A stretch of 24,888 nucleotides of DNA from positions 1 to 24,888 of the forward strand of contig CAZNEZ010000036.1 of NCBI GenBank assembly GCA_964572475.1. Reading direction: 5' to 3'. The DNA comes from CAZNEZ01 sp964572475. Lineage in GTDB: Bacteria; Bacillota; Clostridia; Lachnospirales; Lachnospiraceae. Shown here piece after piece: positions 22,369 to 24,888 of the stretch. Below the pieces are notes generated by a model. It worked only from the letters and a program-made list of their open reading frames with translations. It was not told the DNA's origin and made no database searches. The translations under genes and the position numbers were made by a program. Position 1 is the stretch's first letter; each line of letters starts with the position of its first letter.

Positions 22369-24888
22369 ATGAGAAGAAAACTATGGACTAAATCTTTAGC
22401 GCTTGCTATGGCTTCAATTATGGCATTTAGTATGGCCGGTTGTGGTAAGAAGAACAGTGATGAAGATAATGATAAGCAGACGGAGAAAGAGACGGAGGTT
22501 TCATTTGATAAGCCAGATGATAATACAATCACAGCACATAATACTACAGAATCCAATTATCAGATGAGCGTAGATACAACTAATCAGGTTCACAATATTA
22601 GTGATTTGCTATTCGGAGTATTTATTGAAGATATTAACTTCGCAGCAGATGGTGGATTATATGCAGAGATGATACAGAATCGCTCATTTGAATTTACTAA
22701 GTTGGCATCTGATAACGAAAAGCATTCATGGGTTGATGTTGGTGCAGTTACAGCGAATGTTACAGTAAAGGATGCTGCAGGCGGACTAAATGAGAACAAT
22801 ACCAACTATATGGTTATTAGTAATACAGGAAGCACTCAGGCAGGTATAGCTAATACAGGATGGCTTGATGGTATGTCAGTTACTAAAGATGGAACATACA
22901 GTTTTTCAATATATGCAAAGGGACTTGATGGATTTAAAGGACCTATTACAGTAAGCATTTTAGAAGGAAGTAATGTACTGGCAACAGGTACAGTACCAGC
23001 TGTTACAGCAGGATGGAATAAATACGAGTTAAAGCTTAAGACTAATGCGGCAGCATCTAAGAATGTTAAACTTCAGTTAACTATAGGAAGTGGCAAGGTT
23101 GCAGTTGACATGGTTTCTCTATTTCCAGAAGATACATATAAGGGAAGAACTAATGGAATGCGAAAAGATTTGGCAGAAAAGTTAGAAGCACTTAATCCAT
23201 CATTTTTAAGATTCCCTGGAGGCTGCGTTATTGAGGGAAATAAACTTGAGAATGCGTATGATTGGAAGGATTCAATAGGCGTAGATTCTAATGGTAATCC
23301 AATTAAGTTTAATGGGACATATGGTGATGTAGCAGTTAGAAAGCAAGGACAGAATATATGGACAGATGCAAATGCTACCAATGATCCATATCCATCCTTT
23401 ATGTCATATGGATTAGGCTTTTTTGAGTATTTCCAATTAGCAGAAGATATAGGAGCTATAGGAGTTCCAGTTGTTAACTGTGGAATGGCATGTACAGTTA
23501 GAGGCGGAGATAAGACTGCTATTGGTTCAGATGAATTCAAACAATATATACAGGATGCCCTTGATTTAGTGGAATTTTGTAAAGGTGATAAGAATACAAA
23601 ATGGGGAGCGGTCAGAGCCTCACTTGGACATGAAGCACCATTTGAATTAAAATATATAGGAATAGGCAATGAACAATGGGGAAAAGATTTCTATGCACAT
23701 TATGAAGCTTTTGTAGATGCATTTAATGAAGCAAAGAAGACAAATCCTGCATTATACGATGGTGTTGAGATTATGTATTCTGCGGGAGTTGATGATGGAG
23801 ATAGTGGAGCTGATTATATGCCTGCATATGAAGAAGCCTCAAAATGGCTAGCAGCTCATCCAGGTTCATCAATTAACGATTTTGCAGGAGCAGTTGACCA
23901 CCACTATTACAATGATCCAGAATGGTTTTTAAGTCACTCAGACTATTATGATGAGGCAAATTACAGCCGTGATACATCAAGTATGACAACTACCAGATTT
24001 GGTGGAGGAATTAATGTATTTTTAGGTGAATATGCAGCTAAGTCAAATACATTAGAGGCAGCCCTTGCAGAAGCTGCTTATATGACAGGATTAGAACGTA
24101 ATGGAGATATTGTAAGAATGGCCGCATATGCTCCACTATTTGGAAACCTAACAGCCACACATTGGGCACCAGACCTTATCTGGTTTAATAATACCGTTTC
24201 AACAGGCTCGATTAATTATTATGTACAGCAGTTATTTGGGCAGAATGTCGGTACTAAACTGTTGGAATCTAAGCTTGATGGAGCAGAAGCTGAAACTCAA
24301 AAGACAGGATTGAAAGGTATGGTTGGAGTTGGTACTTGGAGTACTTCAGCTAAGTTTGACAATATCAAAGTCGTATCAAACGATAATGATGAAGTCCTCG
24401 GAGAACAAAATTTTGATGATGATACATTCAAAGATGATTGGACACAAGTATCTGATGGTACATGGAATGTTAAGAATGGTGAACTTATTCAGTCAAGTAA
24501 GAGTACTAATACTAACAAATATGCAACAACAGGAACGGCAGCATATTTTGGAGACAATTCATGGAAGAATTATACTTATACACTAGATGCCACAAAGACA
24601 GGAGGAGATGAAGGTTTCCTGATACCATTTGCAGTAGGAGATAAGAATAATAACTTTTTCTGGAACATTGGTGGATGGGGTAATACAATTTCATGCTTAC
24701 AGCAGGTAACTGATGGCAGCAAGTCAGAAGCAGTCGGTGGAACATCTAAGTCAATAGAGCTTGAGACGGGTAAAAAATATAGTCTTAAGATTGTGGTTAA
24801 TGATACAAATGTAAAATGCTATATTGATGGAAAAATCTATATAGATTATGATATGGGTGATAATAAGACATATGAAGCTTATCAGGTT
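22369..24888 (+). CDS. GH51-type alpha-L-arabinofuranosidase lipoprotein, 3' end outside window
   Basis: At least 840 residues, open to the window edge. A lipoprotein signal ends in the lipobox MAGC (Cys about 25), followed by an acidic spacer, so the enzyme is probably tethered outside the membrane. The GH51 barrel starts near residue 72 (LFGVFIEDINFAADGGLYAE). A carbohydrate-binding-like beta-sandwich appears inserted at about 110-255. The barrel then continues with RFPGGC (281-286), the acid/base GNEQWG (E435) and the nucleophile FLGEYA (E554). Residues about 650-840 look like a LamG/DUF1080-type sandwich lying before the expected C-terminal domain. The reaction by family is release of terminal L-arabinose from arabinan, arabinoxylan or their oligomers. 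ATG at 22369 has an AAAGGAA SD. It diverges from an ArsR-like regulator and has its own strong promoter and operators. Confidence 0.9.
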   Translation, partial: MRRKLWTKSLALAMASIMAFSMAGCGKKNSDEDNDKQTEKETEVSFDKPDDNTITAHNTTESNYQMSVDTTNQVHNISDLLFGVFIEDINFAADGGLYAEMIQNRSFEFTKLASDNEKHSWVDVGAVTANVTVKDAAGGLNENNTNYMVISNTGSTQAGIANTGWLDGMSVTKDGTYSFSIYAKGLDGFKGPITVSILEGSNVLATGTVPAVTAGWNKYELKLKTNAAASKNVKLQLTIGSGKVAVDMVSLFPEDTYKGRTNGMRKDLAEKLEALNPSFLRFPGGCVIEGNKLENAYDWKDSIGVDSNGNPIKFNGTYGDVAVRKQGQNIWTDANATNDPYPSFMSYGLGFFEYFQLAEDIGAIGVPVVNCGMACTVRGGDKTAIGSDEFKQYIQDALDLVEFCKGDKNTKWGAVRASLGHEAPFELKYIGIGNEQWGKDFYAHYEAFVDAFNEAKKTNPALYDGVEIMYSAGVDDGDSGADYMPAYEEASKWLAAHPGSSINDFAGAVDHHYYNDPEWFLSHSDYYDEANYSRDTSSMTTTRFGGGINVFLGEYAAKSNTLEAALAEAAYMTGLERNGDIVRMAAYAPLFGNLTATHWAPDLIWFNNTVSTGSINYYVQQLFGQNVGTKLLESKLDGAEAETQKTGLKGMVGVGTWSTSAKFDNIKVVSNDNDEVLGEQNFDDDTFKDDWTQVSDGTWNVKNGELIQSSKSTNTNKYATTGTAAYFGDNSWKNYTYTLDATKTGGDEGFLIPFAVGDKNNNFFWNIGGWGNTISCLQQVTDGSKSEAVGGTSKSIELETGKKYSLKIVVNDTNVKCYIDGKIYIDYDMGDNKTYEAYQV

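Noticed and set aside
23073..23669. 198-codon reverse-strand open frame
   Set aside because: It lies wholly antisense to the well-supported GH51 coding sequence, with no SD and a composition typical of a mirror frame.

Overview
The window reads as chromosomal DNA of a low-GC Gram-positive anaerobe of the class Clostridia, most likely a gut or rumen Lachnospiraceae species. This is inferred from the AT-rich sequence, AGA-rich codon use, strong AGGAGG-type Shine-Dalgarno (SD) sequences, canonical sigma-A promoters, a rubredoxin-flavin reductase fusion typical of anaerobes, GHKL/LytTR signalling proteins, a QTGD-type wall-sorting tail and secreted plant-glycan enzymes. The species cannot be named from sequence alone. 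I see no tRNA, rRNA, CRISPR array, insertion sequence or prophage gene.

Layout. (1) 1-3090, forward: a hexapeptide-repeat acyltransferase flanked by two copies of a 16-bp terminator motif, then a HEAT/THUMP-like/methyltransferase protein with a TTG start. (2) 3097-4499, reverse: a two-gene operon with a 1-bp stop/start overlap, encoding a flavin reductase-rubredoxin fusion and a ZIP metal transporter. (3) 4694-9327, forward: a closely spaced signalling run of a hybrid histidine kinase with an extracytoplasmic solute-binding domain, uracil phosphoribosyltransferase (upp), a LytTR response regulator and a GHKL sensor kinase, ended by a strong terminator. (4) 9428-13146, forward: two ABC exporter half-transporters, probably a heterodimer, with their own promoter. 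(5) 13184-15199, reverse: a membrane-anchored alginate-lyase-like protein with an Asn/Ser-rich linker and a ricin-type lectin domain. A three-copy 24-bp tandem repeat lies upstream of its promoter. (6) 15462-20409, forward: prfC (RF3), a 10-bp degenerate tandem repeat and terminator, then a surface purple-acid-phosphatase-like metallophosphoesterase whose stop codon directly abuts the start of a YibE/F membrane protein. (7) 20517-21140, forward: a short, divergent cis-prenyltransferase with a TTG start, whose SD lies in the 3' arm of a long hairpin. (8) 21144-24888: a COG4189-like winged-helix regulator (reverse) diverging from a GH51 arabinofuranosidase lipoprotein that runs off the window.

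How parts may work together. The best-resolved regulatory module is in region 8. Two perfect 18-bp palindromes (TTTTAG-N6-CTAAAA) sit between divergent sigma-A-type promoters for the regulator and the arabinofuranosidase, which suggests local control of arabinan use. In regions 3-4, a LytTR/GHKL pair precedes an ABC exporter pair. This fits a sense-and-export arrangement, but no peptide gene is visible. The most unusual signals are the SD-sequestering hairpin before the divergent prenyltransferase, the substitutions in that enzyme's active site, and the paired operators upstream of the GH51 gene.
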